The notes: a model not told the origin generated them from the sequence alone. 64,000 nt of DNA from Gammaproteobacteria bacterium (GCA_021773395.1 JAJFKB010000002.1:372001-436000), one strand, 5' to 3'; shown: positions 36,301 through 46,100, numbered from the stretch's first letter. Numbers and translations: made by a program.

Positions 36301-37666
36301 CAGTAACAATTCGACTGACGATATCGTTGAGAATTTGCTGTCTGATTGGTAGCGGCAGATAAGCGGCATCACCACCTTCGACGGCGATCTCTGGGTGTAT
36401 CGAAAGCGCTCGCTCTCGTATGGCATCATCAAAGAGAATTAACCATGGGAGAATTTGCCGGAATCTTGGAACAACGACTTGCTCCCCGTATTGCTCCCGA
36501 AAAAGAAGTGATTCTATCTTTCGGCGGGAGTTACCTGTTTGCAATAGGTGGTGGAGCCATTCAGCCGACAGCAGCTCACAGATATCTCTGTGCCGAAAAC
36601 GCACCGCGCCATAAAGGATGTCATTGAAGATGCCTCGTTCAAGCAGCTTTCGCACATCGGTTGGATTTTCCCAGTCAGCCAAGACTGTTTCGGCATCGAT
36701 GCCCGTTCTCTCGTGGGCAATGTCCGGCACCAAAATACCAGCCTCATTGGATACGGTAACCGCAGCAGCCAATCTGCGTGCGCCATCGCGCGCCAGTACT
36801 TTATTGAGAGGCTGACGCTCTTTACGATCAGGATCAATCTCGCTAAGTCGAATGCTCACCATGTGCTGCAGCGATTGCAGACGACCACCCAGCTCTCCAT
36901 CTGATTGCCATTTTGACAACAATGCCCCAAGGTCAAAAGGCCTGGATGCCATTTCCATCAAGTTGGCGCGCTGGATTTCAACGATTAATTGTTCAACATC
37001 AGGGGTTGCGTGGTGTCGGGCAAAGAAGCGGATGTCATCAACATCTAATGCTTTTAGCCCATAAATATTAACCGGGCTTTCTTCTTTGTCATCATTTCCC
37101 GACGAAGCATCTTCTACCTCTTGTTTCGGCTCCTGTTTCAGCGCCTTAAAAGGTAGGTGCCGTTCAACCAACGCTGTATCGCTCTTAAAACGCCATGCGT
37201 AGGGGCGACTTGTGATAACAATATGCGCTCGATGCATCGCCGGGCGAATACGTTTTGCGAAACGTTTTATCGCCTTTTCAAAGGCCCTTGGATTGTCTAG
37301 CCTGGCTTCATCGACGGAGTCCAAGAAAAACCAGGCCTCATCTGCAGAGGCAAGCCACCCTTCAAATTGTTCAGATGTACCAACTTCAAATGCCTCATCA
37401 AAATCCACGTCGATATCCTCAATGCGGATGAAAAAACTGGGGCGGCTTGCATCATCTCCTCGCCGGGCCCTGTTTAAGGCTTCATAGGTTTTTCCGGCCC
37501 CTGCATCGGCAAGTACAATCACTCGATACTCAGATTCCAGGTCAGCCCAAGTTTTTGGCTCCTTCTGAGCCCAGTAGGCTTCAAGCCAACCATCGTCAAA
37601 TTCGCTATCTTTATTGGGAGTAACCAGCGAGAACTTCCGCTCCAGCGGAACGTTGATATCGACCAT
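33344..37666 (-). CDS. NACHT-like STAND NTPase with C-terminal PD-(D/E)XK nuclease motif, probable phage defence
   Basis: A protein of 1440 residues. The Walker A motif VLADAGAGKT (51-60) follows a short N-terminal region, and a Walker B-like FFLDSVDEARL (113-123) fits NACHT/STAND ATPases. A long helical-repeat body follows, with a highly charged helix (EHLERERQREKEKSERKRKR) at about residue 810. The last 116 residues have the arrangement RPDIWL, then VPIELKLLDKGWSG (Asp1327, Glu1342, Lys1344) and QLAGDYL, a PD-(D/E)XK nuclease pattern. Sensor-repeat NTPases with a nuclease effector are known from Avs-type defence, though there the effector is usually N-terminal. I start at 37666: ATG overlaps the upstream stop (TAATG) and GGGGAG lies 7 nt before it. 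Defence is inferred, not demonstrated. Confidence 0.75.
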   Translation of the reverse strand: MVDINVPLERKFSLVTPNKDSEFDDGWLEAYWAQKEPKTWADLESEYRVIVLADAGAGKTYEALNRARRGDDASRPSFFIRIEDIDVDFDEAFEVGTSEQFEGWLASADEAWFFLDSVDEARLDNPRAFEKAIKRFAKRIRPAMHRAHIVITSRPYAWRFKSDTALVERHLPFKALKQEPKQEVEDASSGNDDKEESPVNIYGLKALDVDDIRFFARHHATPDVEQLIVEIQRANLMEMASRPFDLGALLSKWQSDGELGGRLQSLQHMVSIRLSEIDPDRKERQPLNKVLARDGARRLAAAVTVSNEAGILVPDIAHERTGIDAETVLADWENPTDVRKLLERGIFNDILYGAVRFRHRDICELLSAEWLHHLLQTGNSRRKIESLLFREQYGEQVVVPRFRQILPWLILFDDAIRERALSIHPEIAVEGGDAAYLPLPIRQQILNDIVSRIVTDEDDRGARDNGAIARIAQKDLSDDVLRLITEHSANDDAIFFLGRLVWQGDMENCIEPLISIAIDPSRDIYPRIASIRAVATVGSREQLTSLWQSVNAKPEVIPRRLLVELAEEAVIDDATVNLLLGSLDKLPPYEQYETSGLDRAIHTFIDKFSGLSSQESEPLLAKLCVGLNELLSRAPHHERRECRVSTEFSWLMGPAIQVVERLISDRADVCFDRDVIEILLKIPAMRHWAGEQINEYKDKLHELIPEWKEFNDAYFWRSIEEARARLTEKDKRLTDAWEVLWRGHYWQFEADSFDRALEFIKTKQFEDDQLVALSLAFRVYMQSEQPPEWQSQLEEVVADSEVLAANLQELLNPPVNEVHDKWEQEHLERERQREKEKSERKRKRAQWIEGLRANPEIVRNPPDLPPGEWTNDQYWLLLELDGEGLRTSRAKGSNWHSLVDEFSEDVARAFRDSAIKHWRLYKPELGSEGADISSTPYSLIFAMLGLEYESREVDNFPFNLSKSEISLALRYLTRELNGFPSWLETMHKAYPEQVLKAVWQELYWELVNTRVDNPMHYILQDIVYHAPWLHGQLTPLLQQWIEENPGSDWEVLRHCFHILDAEQVPLEWLTSFAQSRVAASGSAEDSTKWYALWVDTDPETGIAAVNSWLGGMEPDAATSDAQRFVVQLLGGRTERGGWAFAQKFKSVLYLTELYILMHQYIRVEDDIDRAGGGVYSPGLRDDAQDARSQLFNLLTEIPGKETYGALLELSRSHPVEDHRVFMIKQARRRAEQDADDLPWTDGQIYDFSLLMEKEPATHRQLFDLGVLHLNDFKDWLEQGNDSLYQTYQKASDETEMRKIVSHWINEHAQGRYTCAQENPLANDQRPDIWLQHPKVVSPVPIELKLLDKGWSGPDLCERLRNQLAGDYLREVAAGCGVFLLVWQGAKPDRQWEVNGELVGVSGLQQALANYWNDISHQFPNVSATEVVVVDLTLRAQKSST

Positions 37667-39003
37667 TAGAAAGCTCCCCACTCAGAGCCGATATCCGCTG
37701 CCAATAGCTCACGTCCAAGCACATCCCGTTCTACCGGAAAGACTTGCATTTCCGTCGGCGTCATTTTCGGGGAAGAGGCTCCGCGTCGAATATAGGCATC
37801 GTTTGTTGAAAGCACATAGTTGAGGCCGTTGGCTTTTTGGATATCAATAACCAATACAATGCGTTTATTGTGCTCAATGAGACGACAGTTGAAGCACTGA
37901 TTCTTCACCAGTGCTTCTCTTAATCTCTTTTCTACATCTTGCAGGTAGTGTTCCGCTGCTTCATTGGGGCGGCATTGATATCCCTTCTGACATTTCTCGT
38001 TGATTCCGATGATAACAGTCTCGTCATCAACACCGATAAACAGTTTCCCGCCCTGATGGTTGGAAAAGGCACAGACTGTTTTTTCGAGCTCCACCGCTTT
38101 TGTGTCCGTTTTGACAAGATCGATATACGTTTTGAATTCACAGTGCTCGCTCTCACCTGCTGAAATGATGCTTATGAGTTTTTCGACATCAGCGCCGTCG
38201 GTTTGGGTGCCGTACCGATATTCCCATTCAGTTGACGAGCAGTAATCGATAATTTCATTGTCCCGTGAAACTAGCCACAGTTCCACGTCCTGAGCGCTTT
38301 CCGGATCGAAGTCAAACTTGTCTTCCGGGTTAGCGAGGTTAACTTGCTCCCCATCAATAGCACCTACTACTGACAATTTATCAGGCGCGTCGCTGCGAAA
38401 TTGAATGCATTCTTCAGACAACGTCAGATGACCCCGCCGATCTGGAATATCAACACACAACTCGCCTTTTCTGCCATCGCTGGAACCGTGAAATGCATCC
38501 AGCCCAAGGAAGTTTCTGGTCAGCTCAAACGCTGATGGATGAAATGGCGTATTATGCGCCACCAGTTTGGTGTCATGGCAATGAGCATCCGAGCATACTC
38601 GCGCGGAAAATCGTCGAATGGGGCATTGTTCTTGATGAGCGTGGCTTGGTATTAAGCTCTCAGTCCAATTTGGATGAGATTCTAGCTTGCCGAATTCTGG
38701 AAGTCCCGGAATAAGCGAGTTGGTATTTTCCCCCAAACTGCTGATCAATCCGACAATGCTCAACCCGGTTATCGGTTGGCAAATAAATTGATACTCTGGA
38801 TACTGATAGCGACAGGGGTCAAAATCAGATGAGTTTGAACAGTCATTCAACTTAATGACGCCCATCAACAGCAACCAGGTGTCATTGACTTTGGTATAGA
38901 CACCCCGGAACACTGCTGATAGTTCATTATCCGGATTTACCAATTGAGCAATACGCTGAGTGAGTTCGGGCTCTCTTAAGTTGTTTGTTTGCGTTAAAGA
39001 CAT
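37666..39003 (-). CDS. AlbA_2/Schlafen-type putative DNA-binding domain protein
   Basis: A 445-residue protein. The first 280 residues are unfamiliar and contain cysteine/histidine-rich stretches such as HQEQCPIRRFSARVCSDAHC. Residues 283-440 form an AlbA_2 (Schlafen AlbA) domain: GESEHCEFKTYIDL, CAFSNHQGGKLFIGVDDETV, INEKCQKGY and DAYIRRGASSPKMTPTEM. The domain is found in regulators and in nucleic-acid-acting defence proteins. The stop overlaps the NTPase start (TAATG), so the two are translated together and probably act together, for instance as sensor or effector partner. It follows the Abi-family gene by 50 nt. No catalytic residues can be named. Confidence 0.72.
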   Translation of the reverse strand: MSLTQTNNLREPELTQRIAQLVNPDNELSAVFRGVYTKVNDTWLLLMGVIKLNDCSNSSDFDPCRYQYPEYQFICQPITGLSIVGLISSLGENTNSLIPGLPEFGKLESHPNWTESLIPSHAHQEQCPIRRFSARVCSDAHCHDTKLVAHNTPFHPSAFELTRNFLGLDAFHGSSDGRKGELCVDIPDRRGHLTLSEECIQFRSDAPDKLSVVGAIDGEQVNLANPEDKFDFDPESAQDVELWLVSRDNEIIDYCSSTEWEYRYGTQTDGADVEKLISIISAGESEHCEFKTYIDLVKTDTKAVELEKTVCAFSNHQGGKLFIGVDDETVIIGINEKCQKGYQCRPNEAAEHYLQDVEKRLREALVKNQCFNCRLIEHNKRIVLVIDIQKANGLNYVLSTNDAYIRRGASSPKMTPTEMQVFPVERDVLGRELLAADIGSEWGAF

Positions 39004-39053
39004 AGATCAACTGCTGTGTAGTTTATGGTTACCAAAGCCTTCTGGGTTGGTTC

Positions 39054-39953
39054 TTATGTGTGTTCATGGAGCAATTTGCCTACCCTACTGCCATTGCGAG
39101 TAATATCCGTCGTGCTGCGACGATTGGACAGTCGCATCAGCCCATTCAATTCTCGTTTGACGCGGCTAATGGGCAAGTCGTGACTGCCAGGGTTCTTTAA
39201 ATACTCCAGGTGCTCCATTGAGCAGACTCGATCAATGGTTGTGATGTAGCCCGCTTTGATAGCTAACGCTTCACTGTCCAGTGACATCCAGCGTACCACT
39301 TCCAAGATCAGGTCTTTGGTGTCATTGAGGCGAGTCATTGCATCTTGAACAGTGACTGGCTGACCAATATTCCAGATTGGCTCATGATGGAAGGCCTTGT
39401 TACGAAATCCCTTTATTTCAATTAACTTTCCTTGAATGGTATTTCGCCCCCTGGCTCTTTGAGGGGCATTTGGGAACACAGGCCGAAGCAAGGCGGGCCA
39501 TAGTGCATGTGGGTTGCGGTTTACATCAAAAGCAATGTTGAACAAGTTTGTCCAGAAGCCAAAAGTGACTTTCGCGACAATTCGGTCTTCCAAAACCTGG
39601 GCCGTAGGGCGTAACCTTAGATCGCGCCGAATATCATCTCTTGCACTCTGAATGAGTCGACTATGCCGATTTACAGCTCTTTGTTGAGCATTAGATAAGT
39701 GGCGTGAGGGACGAGTAGCGACATTATCAAACCAATATGGGCCTAGCCGCTGGTGCGCCTCCTTGTGGATGGCGTTTCGAAGGGTAATCTCCAGAACCTG
39801 TAGTAAGGGAAAAAAGGCGGCGGCAACCTCTTTGCTCCACAGATAGCAGCCAAGCAGCTCTACGTCGCCAATCGGGTTAAAAAATGATCGATAGGTATTC
39901 AGTCGAGGGGATGAGATATAGGGCTCTAGCCCTCCGTGGTTTAGTGATCTCAA
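39054..39953 (-). CDS. Abi-family (Abi_2, AbiD/F-like) protein
   Basis: A 299-residue protein with the Abi_2 layout: an N-terminal SPRLNTYRSFFNPIGDVELL, then YLWSKEVAAAFFPLLQVLEI and TLRNAIHKEAHQRLG, a central VTFGFWTNLF, and KGFRNKAFHHEPIWN. The last motif, Arg-Asn-x-x-x-His-His, matches the RxxxxH signature of HEPN-like ribonucleases to which Abi_2 proteins are related. AbiD/AbiF proteins abort phage infection. It is the first gene of a minus-strand operon with the AlbA_2 protein and the NTPase, which supports a defence role for all three. It might also be a stand-alone system that merely neighbours them. Confidence 0.8.
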   Translation of the reverse strand: MRSLNHGGLEPYISSPRLNTYRSFFNPIGDVELLGCYLWSKEVAAAFFPLLQVLEITLRNAIHKEAHQRLGPYWFDNVATRPSRHLSNAQQRAVNRHSRLIQSARDDIRRDLRLRPTAQVLEDRIVAKVTFGFWTNLFNIAFDVNRNPHALWPALLRPVFPNAPQRARGRNTIQGKLIEIKGFRNKAFHHEPIWNIGQPVTVQDAMTRLNDTKDLILEVVRWMSLDSEALAIKAGYITTIDRVCSMEHLEYLKNPGSHDLPISRVKRELNGLMRLSNRRSTTDITRNGSRVGKLLHEHT

Positions 39954-40001
39954 ATTGACAAATCCCTTTCACAAGAGTAAATTTAATAGCATAGCTAGTA
40001 A

Positions 40002-40018
40002 GGATTCCTCTCCCGCCA
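40002..40018 (+). other. Possible tRNA 3'-end remnant
   Basis: GGATTCCTCTCCCGCCA resembles the T-arm/acceptor end of a tRNA-Ser or tRNA-Leu with CCA, and a plus-strand terminator follows 50 nt later. No cloverleaf can be built from the sequence upstream. If real it would be an attachment-site duplicate left by an island. Evidence is weak. Confidence 0.25.
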
Positions 40019-40067
40019 GCCTTATCGGTTGAGTGGTGACGCCCTTACAACAAGCGAGAGTAACAAG

Positions 40068-40096
40068 ACCCCGGTGCGAAAGTGTCGGGGTTTTTT
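40068..40096 (+). terminator. Rho-independent terminator
   Basis: ACCCCG (40068-40073) pairs with CGGGGT (40086-40091) around a 12-nt loop, followed by a run of six T (40091-40096). It reads on the plus strand although no plus-strand gene precedes it here, which suggests that its gene was lost or that only a tRNA end remains. Confidence 0.75.
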
Positions 40097-40197
40097 ATTG
40101 CCAAAAATAAGTTAACCCTTTGATTTAAAATGAGTTTTCCAAGGGTTAGACTGCACGCATTTTGATCAGTTTGCTACTCTCATTTAGACCTCTATGA

Positions 40198-40953
40198 TGC
40201 CCGAACAGGTGATAAATCGCCACTACCTCCCTTCCATAAGGCTATATCTAGAGCAATTGTGGCGTTTACAGGACCATCACGCTGGACATGAAAGACCACG
40301 GTGAGAGTTGCGGCAAAAACCGCGTTTACAGAATCATGAAGCAAGCCGGTCTGCGCTCTCAGCGTGGTTACAAACGGCACAGAGGGTTTAAAAGTGGCGA
40401 TCTTAGCCACGTAGCCCCGAACATTTTGGATAGAGAATTTGAAGTAGACGAGCCGAACCAGTCGTGGGTAACTGATTTCACCTATATCCGCACTCACGAA
40501 GGCTGGCTGTATCTCACTATTGTCATGGACCTGTTTTCGCGACAGGTTGTTGGCTGGAGTATGAAGAGTAGTCCCAAGGCCGACTTGGTAATCGATGCCT
40601 TGATGATGGCTCTCTGGCGACGGAAGCCGAAAGACAAGGTGCTGATCCATTCAGATCAAGGCGTTCAGTATACCTGCTCTGACTGGCGCACGTTTGTTAA
40701 AGATAACAATCTGGAACTGAGCATGAGTCGTCGAGGTAACTGCCATGATAACGCCGTAGCGGAGAGCTTTTTCTCCTGTTTAAAAACGGAACGGATCAAG
40801 CGAAAGATTTTCAATACACGAAATGAAGCAAGATCAGAGATCTTCAATTACATTGAATTTTTCTTTAACCCAACCCGCCGTCATGGGAACAATGATGGGG
40901 TATCTCCAATCGAGTTCGAAAGGCGGTATTTTGAGGAGCTATCGATCGTCTAG
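40198..40953 (+). mobile_element. IS3-family transposase OrfB, 5'-truncated remnant
   Basis: An open frame of 221 codons from 40288 carries the integrase core: WVTDFTYIRTHEGWLYL (first Asp), LIHSDQGVQYTCSDW (second Asp) and RRGNCHDNAVAESFFSCLK (Glu), then KIFNTRNEARSEIFNYIEFF. The HTH part of OrfB and all of OrfA are missing; in-frame similarity begins only around 40264 (VYRTITLDMKDHGES). The stop overlaps, in CTAG, the stop of the convergent symporter gene. No terminal repeats could be recognised. The catalytic triad is intact but the protein is incomplete. Confidence 0.85.
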
Positions 40954-42344
40954 GAAACTAGGGTCTTGCCATTGACCTCCGATAAAATAGCTTCAGATGG
41001 AAGCCATTTATCCATCACCACACAGGCAGTAATATCTCCTGTTACATTGATTGCTGTACGCGACATATCAAGGATTCGATCCACGCCAATAATTAACGCG
41101 ATCCCACTGGCTGGCACGCCAATGTTTGTGAGAATCGTACCAAGAATAACGATACCGACACCCGGCGTACTAGGTGACCCTATCGAAGCACCTATAGTTG
41201 TTGTGATTAGCAGAAAAAGTTCTCCAGAAGAAAGATCCACGCCAAAAACTTGTGTTAAGAAAACTGCTGCCACAACCTGATAGAGTGCCGTACCGTCCAT
41301 ATTAATGGTCGCTCCCAAAGGCACAATAAAATCTGCCGTTGAAGATTGAATACTCAGTTTTTCCTCTGCGGTCTTTATAGAAAGCGGCATTACTGCTGCT
41401 GAGCTAGACGTCGAAAACGCAAGCAACTGAACTTCTCTTATCTGAGATAAAAAGACTGAAGGCCTAATACCACCGACCATAAACGCGATGGTCAGATAAA
41501 ACACCAGCAACAATCCCAATCCCGCTAAAACAGTACCCACATAGACGGACATACCAACCAGTGCATCAATGCCTACCTGCATAGTAATTTGAGCTAACAA
41601 ACCCAATACTGCCAAGGGTGCAATTACCATAGCCCAGCTAACAATTTTCATTGACAGTTCCTGAACAGACTTGGAAATATCAAGCAAAGGTTTCGCACGA
41701 ATCGAGTCAATGGACGCAAGAGCAACACCCATAAGAATTGCAAACACCACGATCTGAAGCATGCTTTCATCAAGCGCTGAACTTAGCGGGTTAGCCGGTA
41801 TCAAGCCGACAATCCGGTCATGAAGCGTTAACGTTTCCAGCTTTTTTCCCACGTCTACTACATCGGTATAGGAGAGCGTGGCATTAAGCATTTGTGGATC
41901 AATATACTGTCCTGGCTCGACGAACATTGCGAGCGCAACACCGATAAGGACGGCTACGGTCGTGGTCCCTACAAAATAGGGAGCAATTCGCAGACCCATT
42001 TTACGGAGTTTACTCAAGTCTTCAGCGCCCGCTATACCCAGCACAATCGATGATACAACGAGTGGCAACATGATCATTTGAATCAGCGCCAAAAATAAAT
42101 GCCCCGGCAACACTAACCATCCGGTAATAAGTCCAGCTGTTTGCTCAGGCACTATTGCCCCACCTTCCGGAGACACCAATAGGCCAACCCCAATGCCTAA
42201 TACCATACAAACAACAATCTGAATCCACAGCTTACTACGGATTAAAAAAGCGAGCTTTTCCGCTAATGCCCCAAGCTCAGAGACGCTGTCGATAGTCGAT
42301 GCGAAGCTTTGCTGAAGATATCCTCTTTTATCAACCATCAACAA
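40950..42344 (-). CDS. Dicarboxylate/amino acid:cation symporter (DAACS family)
   Basis: A 464-residue membrane protein of the GltP/DctA family with about eight transmembrane helices and two re-entrant loops. Diagnostic are LLLVFYLTIAFMVGG, AFSTSSSAAVMPLSI (serine-rich loop), VPLGATINMDGTALYQVVAA and IGSPSTPGVGIVIL. It imports dicarboxylates, glutamate or related acids with protons or sodium. Its C-terminus abuts the IS3 remnant, so the last few residues could have been replaced, but the core is complete. It lies at the downstream end of the copper block, separated from the DUF5676 gene by 47 nt; any link with copper is unclear. Confidence 0.92.
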   Translation of the reverse strand: MLMVDKRGYLQQSFASTIDSVSELGALAEKLAFLIRSKLWIQIVVCMVLGIGVGLLVSPEGGAIVPEQTAGLITGWLVLPGHLFLALIQMIMLPLVVSSIVLGIAGAEDLSKLRKMGLRIAPYFVGTTTVAVLIGVALAMFVEPGQYIDPQMLNATLSYTDVVDVGKKLETLTLHDRIVGLIPANPLSSALDESMLQIVVFAILMGVALASIDSIRAKPLLDISKSVQELSMKIVSWAMVIAPLAVLGLLAQITMQVGIDALVGMSVYVGTVLAGLGLLLVFYLTIAFMVGGIRPSVFLSQIREVQLLAFSTSSSAAVMPLSIKTAEEKLSIQSSTADFIVPLGATINMDGTALYQVVAAVFLTQVFGVDLSSGELFLLITTTIGASIGSPSTPGVGIVILGTILTNIGVPASGIALIIGVDRILDMSRTAINVTGDITACVVMDKWLPSEAILSEVNGKTLVS

Positions 42345-42391
42345 AGCTGCCCAAAGTAATCATTACTCCCGCATAAATATGTATATTCAAC

Positions 42392-42658
42392 CTAACGGAC
42401 ATCAAAACCAACCAAACGGTTATAAATTGCGGCTAGTAGTGCCGCTGTAATTCCAGCAAGGATTAGCCAGCCAAGCAAACCAACAAAGAACCCAGACCAA
42501 GTCAATGTCCAGCTTATATCAACCAAATCGACGTGAATCATATGCGCCGTCATTTGCAGCATATAGTGAGGTAATAGCGCGACAAGGACGCTGCATATCA
42601 CCCACAATAATCCCGCGCTTAGAGTGCTTGCCATGATCAATTTATTGCTGTTTATCAT
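42392..42658 (-). CDS. DUF5676-type small membrane protein
   Basis: An 88-residue protein with two hydrophobic helices (MASTLSAGLLWVICSVLVAL and FFVGLLGWLILAGITAALLA), an N-terminal MINSNKLIMAS and a final IYNRLVGFD. The pattern agrees with DUF5676, small proteins often found beside heavy-metal efflux genes; function unknown. I start at ATG 42658, with AGAGG upstream; two preceding GTG codons are alternatives. It follows the channel-like gene and probably belongs to the CusCBA transcript. Confidence 0.7.
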   Translation of the reverse strand: MINSNKLIMASTLSAGLLWVICSVLVALLPHYMLQMTAHMIHVDLVDISWTLTWSGFFVGLLGWLILAGITAALLAAIYNRLVGFDVR

Positions 42659-42712
42659 CACCACTACCTCTTGCTTTTCTGATTCGATAAATATCGAACG
42701 CTTGATTTTATT

Positions 42713-43168
42713 TCACTGTTTATCCTTTGAACCGGAACACTCATTGACCCAGGGCCATAATCGTCCCATTGCAAGAAACGTAAATGACGCAGACCAGGTA
42801 ATTAGAAAAAAACCATTGAGTGCTTCCATTGCGGTAATAAACCTAATGTGCCCAATAGGTTGTATATCTCCCAAGCCCAACGTTGTATAGATAACCCCCG
42901 AGTAGTACAAATAGTTCATTGCACTACCTACTGGTTCACCTTTGAATACACCTATTTCAAGCGATGAGACTGACCAGCTATAGACCATTGCATAAAAACC
43001 AATCTCAACAATATGTGCCAAGAAAAGTACAATAACGATAACCAACACCTGAGCTTGTGTTTGAAGATTAAATCTTTGTGTATTCGCACCAAGCCAAAGC
43101 AACACCCGGTAATGAAAAATAAAGGTTGTTGCAACTGAAAGGAATGCCAGCACAATCGCTAAAGTCAT
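42713..43168 (-). CDS. Two-TM ion-channel-like membrane protein
   Basis: A 151-residue protein with four hydrophobic stretches and, between the third and fourth, a pore-loop motif YTTLGLGDIQPIGH. TxGxGD-type filters are typical of potassium-channel pores (Ion_trans_2). The gene begins one base after the end of the CusA-like gene, so it is co-translated with a metal efflux system. A role in charge balance during metal export is speculative. The variant filter TLGLGD rather than TVGYGD leaves ion selectivity open. Confidence 0.72.
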   Translation of the reverse strand: MTLAIVLAFLSVATTFIFHYRVLLWLGANTQRFNLQTQAQVLVIVIVLFLAHIVEIGFYAMVYSWSVSSLEIGVFKGEPVGSAMNYLYYSGVIYTTLGLGDIQPIGHIRFITAMEALNGFFLITWSASFTFLAMGRLWPWVNECSGSKDKQ

Positions 43169-43169
43169 T

Positions 43170-46100
43170 TTATGTTTCTCCCCCTTCTAGCTGAAATGGA
43201 TCATCCGACTGCACAGGTATCACCCTGCGTTTTTCTTGATACTGCAAAATATAACTATAAATAACGGGCAATACTAAAAGGTTGAGTATTGTAACGGTCA
43301 GCATCCCACCTAACATTGGGGCGGCAATACGATGCGTAACATCTGAGCCTGTTCCACTACTCAACATAATGGGGATCAAACCCGCCATAGTGGATATAGC
43401 GGTCATCGCCACCGGACGTACACGTTTTGAGGTTGCTGACAACACCGCTTCTTTAACCTCTTCAATCGACAACCTTCCTATGGCAACAGATCGACGTTTA
43501 GCAATTTCAGTATCAATGAAACTTAGGACTAAAACCCCGATCTCTGCTGCCATCCCCGCTAACGCAATAAACCCCACAGCGACAGCAACAGACATGTTGT
43601 ACTCATTGATATAAATCAGCCAGATACCACCTACCAGACCAAATGGAATAGACATCATCACAATGACTGGCTCAATAATATTGCGGAAATTAAAGTACAA
43701 GAGTAAGAAAATAATGAGCAAGGTGGCAGGAGCCACGATTTGCAAACGTGCTGCTGCACGCTCCATATATTCAAACTGGCCAGACCAAGTAACCGTATAT
43801 CCTGAGGGTATGGTAACCTGATCTTCCAACACTTGCTTAGCGTCAGCGACGAAGCCACCGATGTCTGACGTTGAAATATCAACATAAATCCAGGCATTAG
43901 GTCGAGCATCCTCACTTTTAATCACCGGAGGACCACGCTGATAATCAATATCCGCAACCATCTCCAACGGAATTTGAGCGCCGGTCGGCGTTGGGATTAG
44001 CACTCGCTTAAGTGTTTCCAAATCACCACGCAGCTCTCGCGGGTAACGCAAATTAACCGGATAGCGTTCTAGCCCTTCGACGGTTTCTGTAATGTTCATG
44101 CCGCCTATAGCACTTTGAATAACGTCCTGCACTGCACCCACTGTGAGACCGTAGCGTGACGCTTCTTTACGATTTATATCAAAATCCAGGTAATAACCGC
44201 CTACGGCTCTATCACCAAAGGCAGAGGTCGTTTCAGGTAATGTCTTCATGGCCTGCTCGATATCTTGCGAAACCTGCTGTAATACATTTAGATCGGGGCC
44301 AGACACTTTGATACCAATCGGTGTTTTAATTCCCGTTGATAACATATCGATACGCGTTTTAATCGGCATCGTCCAGGCGTTAGCTACACCAGGAAACTGT
44401 ATCGCATTATCCATTTCACTCATCAGTTCCTTGGTCGTTTTCTTGGGGTTGGGCCACTCCTCCTTGGGTTTTAGTCGAACCGTGGTTTCGATCATTGCTA
44501 GCGGCGCAGAATCCGTTGCTGATTCAGCCCGCCCTACTTTCCCAAACACATGATGCACCTCGGGAAAGGTATAAAGAATTTTATCGGTCTGCTGCAATAA
44601 CTCCTTGGCTTTGGTAATGGAAATACCAGGAAACGTGGTCGGCATATACAGAATGTCTCCCTCATCCAGTGGTGGCATAAATTCGCTGCCAAGCTTGGAA
44701 TAGGGGTAGTAGGTGACCGCCAATAATGCCAATGCCACAACCACAGTTACCCCTCGCCAATGCATAGCAATTTTTAGCGCAGGTCCATGTAAAGCATGTA
44801 ATGCACGATTAATAGGATTCTTATGTTCGGCAATAATCTTCCCACGAAGAAAGTAGCCCATCATCACCGGTACCAAGGTGATAGCCAAAATCGCTGATGC
44901 GGCCATGGCATAAGTCGCAGTAAACGCCAATGGGCTAAATAACCGACCTTCTTGCGCCTGCATCGTAAAGATGGGCAGAAATGAAACCGTAATCACCAAC
45001 AGCGAGAAAAATAGCGCGGGGCCTACCTCTTGGCACGATTCTCCAATCGTCTTCCAGCGTTCATCATTCGTTAATTCCCGGTCTTTTTTCTCACGAGCTT
45101 CAGCCAAGTGACTGTGCGCATTTTCGACCATCACTATTGCACCATCGACCATCGTTCCAATCGTAATTGCAATTCCACCCAAGGACATAATGTTTGCGTT
45201 TAGCCCTTGGAATCGCATCACGATAAACGCCATCAGAATGCCTAATGGCAAAGTAATAATCGCTACAAAAGCAGAACGTGCATGGAGTAAAAATAGGATG
45301 ACCACCAAACTGACAATAATCAGCTCCTGCATCAGCGATGTATTGAGGCTTTTAACGGCGCGTTCGATCAGGTCACCTCGGTCATAGACCGGGACAATTT
45401 CTACCCCCTCAGGCAAACCCGCTTTCAATTCATCTAACTTAGCGCGTACCGCTTGAATTGTCGCTAACGCGTTTTCACCAAAGCGCATAATAACGACACC
45501 ACCGGCAACTTCACCTTCTCCATTAAGATCAACCAGACCACGACGCAGCTCTGGGCCTATCTGAACATGCGCTATATCCTGCAAACGTATCGGCGTACCG
45601 TCAGAATCCACACTCACGGGTATACTATTAAGATCATCAATCGATTGAATATAACCAAGACCTCGAACCATATACTCGGTTTCTGCCATTTCAACCAAAC
45701 GACCACCCACATCTTTGTTAGACATTTTGATGGCCATTTTTATTTTGTTCAGTGAGATGTTGTAGCGCTGCAGTGCATTGGGATCGACTTCGACTTGATA
45801 CTGCTTAACATAGCCTCCTACTGAGGCGACTTCAGATACCCCTTGCACAGTCTGTAGGGGATAGCGTAGATACCAATCCTGTAAAGAGCGTAATTGCGCC
45901 AGGTCGTGTTTACCGGTTTTATCGACTAACGCGTATTCATAAACCCAACCAACGCCAGTAGCGTCTGGCCCTAAGGTTGGCGTAATGCCCTGCGGTAAAC
46001 GGCCACTGACATAATTAATCGATTCGAGCACCCGCGAGCGCGCCCAATACATATCAGTGTTATCTTCAAAAATAATGTACACAAAAGATAAACCAAAGAA

